Assembly: GCF_900167255.1 (NCBI RefSeq)
Contig: NZ_FUYB01000009.1
Coordinates: 54,720-118,719 of the forward strand
Length of the DNA stretch: 64,000 bases
Reading direction: 5' to 3'
Origin: Thiothrix eikelboomii
GTDB taxonomy: Bacteria; Pseudomonadota; Gammaproteobacteria; Thiotrichales; Thiotrichaceae
Below are positions 63,693 to 64,000 of this stretch, piece after piece. Within the stretch, counting starts at the first letter, position 1. Each line of letters starts with the position of its first letter. The notes under the pieces are model-generated. The model ran no database searches. It was not told the origin of the DNA and worked only from the letters and a program-made list of their open reading frames with translations. The translations under genes and the position numbers were made by a program.

Positions 63693-64000
63693 AGACCTCT
63701 TGCGAAAGTAGTCATTTTCGCCTATAAAGTTAAGAATGAACTACCTAACCCTGAAAACTCTACCCCCCTCGGCGTTCAAACGCGGAGTAGGAATCCCCCT
63801 GCCACTCTTTCACGAACTGCTTGAAGTGCTCAAAGCAGGCGAGTTGACGAAGAAGAAGTCGGGTCGCCCCAGCCCGTTAAGCCTAGAGGATCAACTATTA
63901 TTGACCCTAGGTTACTGGCGAGAGTACCGCACGTTGTTCCACTTAGGTTTGAGCTATCAGGTCCATGAATCGACTGCCCAGCGCATCGTGAAGCGGGTTG
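63693..64000 (+). mobile_element. Left end of an insertion sequence (IS5-like), cut by window end
   Basis: The terminal sequence AGACCTCTTGCGAAAGT near 63693 resembles the left inverted repeats of IS5-type elements; TA directly before it may be part of the target duplication. The transposase starts 43 bp inside. The right end is outside the window, so the boundary is provisional. Confidence 0.55.
63736..64000 (+). CDS. Transposase, N-terminal part (IS5-like)
   Basis: The first 88 codons, incomplete at the window end. LPPSAFKRGVGIPLPLFHEL is followed by a helix-turn-helix (SLEDQLLLTLGYWREYRTLF, then HLGLSYQVHESTAQRIVKR), the HTH_Tnp_4 type that precedes the DDE domain of IS5-family transposases. 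The catalytic residues are not in the window. It lies about 100 bp after the methylase terminator and may interrupt the right end of the prophage. Confidence 0.8.
   Translation, partial: MNYLTLKTLPPSAFKRGVGIPLPLFHELLEVLKAGELTKKKSGRPSPLSLEDQLLLTLGYWREYRTLFHLGLSYQVHESTAQRIVKRV

Overview
The window looks like a chromosome segment of a gammaproteobacterium. Evidence is the gene order dnaG-rpoD-tRNA-Ile(CAU), the thrS-infC-rpmI-rplT-pheS-pheT-ihfA-merR block, and an XrtA/PEP-CTERM type exopolysaccharide cluster. A Thiothrix-like member of the Thiotrichales would fit, but the genus is a guess. The left 26 kb is host DNA. Most of the rest, from tRNA-Pro(GGG) at 26.04 kb to about 63.6 kb, is a P2-like (myovirus) prophage, followed by the start of an insertion sequence cut by the window end.

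Host part. At 1-3391 (minus) lie the 5' end of an asparagine synthase, a polysaccharide deacetylase, a GT4 glycosyltransferase and a FemAB-like protein. Divergent from them is a Wzz/tyrosine autokinase at 3612. Together they resemble an XrtA-associated exopolysaccharide locus. Next come gltD-gltB (minus), dnaG and rpoD (plus), tRNA-Ile2 with a gutted integrase pseudogene beside it, and a PhyH-family oxygenase. The translation block starting with thrS follows. Its unusual points are a thrS leader hairpin that copies a tRNA-Thr(GGU) anticodon arm, an infC that seems to start at AUC, and a second, tandem infC that is nearly identical over its last 361 bp.

Prophage. A leftward early operon (34.5 to 26.6 kb) has genes that mostly overlap by a few bases. 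It encodes a small RHH protein, a RepO-like protein, two membrane proteins, small phage proteins and a large zinc-ribbon/Toprim/helicase replication protein. It ends at a terminator beside an AT-rich repeat region that may be the replication origin. Two short structured RNAs are predicted on the opposite strand inside this operon. A CI-type repressor faces it. At 35.3-38.2 kb lies accessory cargo: an iteron-like array, a coiled-coil protein, a TacT-like acetyltransferase, a lipoprotein and a PH-domain protein. The lysis genes (GH19 endolysin), portal and terminase run leftward. Scaffold, capsid, head completion, tail completion, baseplate, fibre, sheath, tube, tape measure and gpU/X/D genes run rightward in P2 order. 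A Dam-type methylase closes the prophage. No integrase is visible, so the other attachment end is probably outside the window.

The most striking unlabelled signal is a family of small hairpins with 4-5 nt loops (GGGA or GTGA(G/T)). They occur just upstream of at least seven late genes or gene blocks on both strands, and in several cases the loop holds the Shine-Dalgarno sequence. All function calls rest on reading the translated sequences; no database search was possible.
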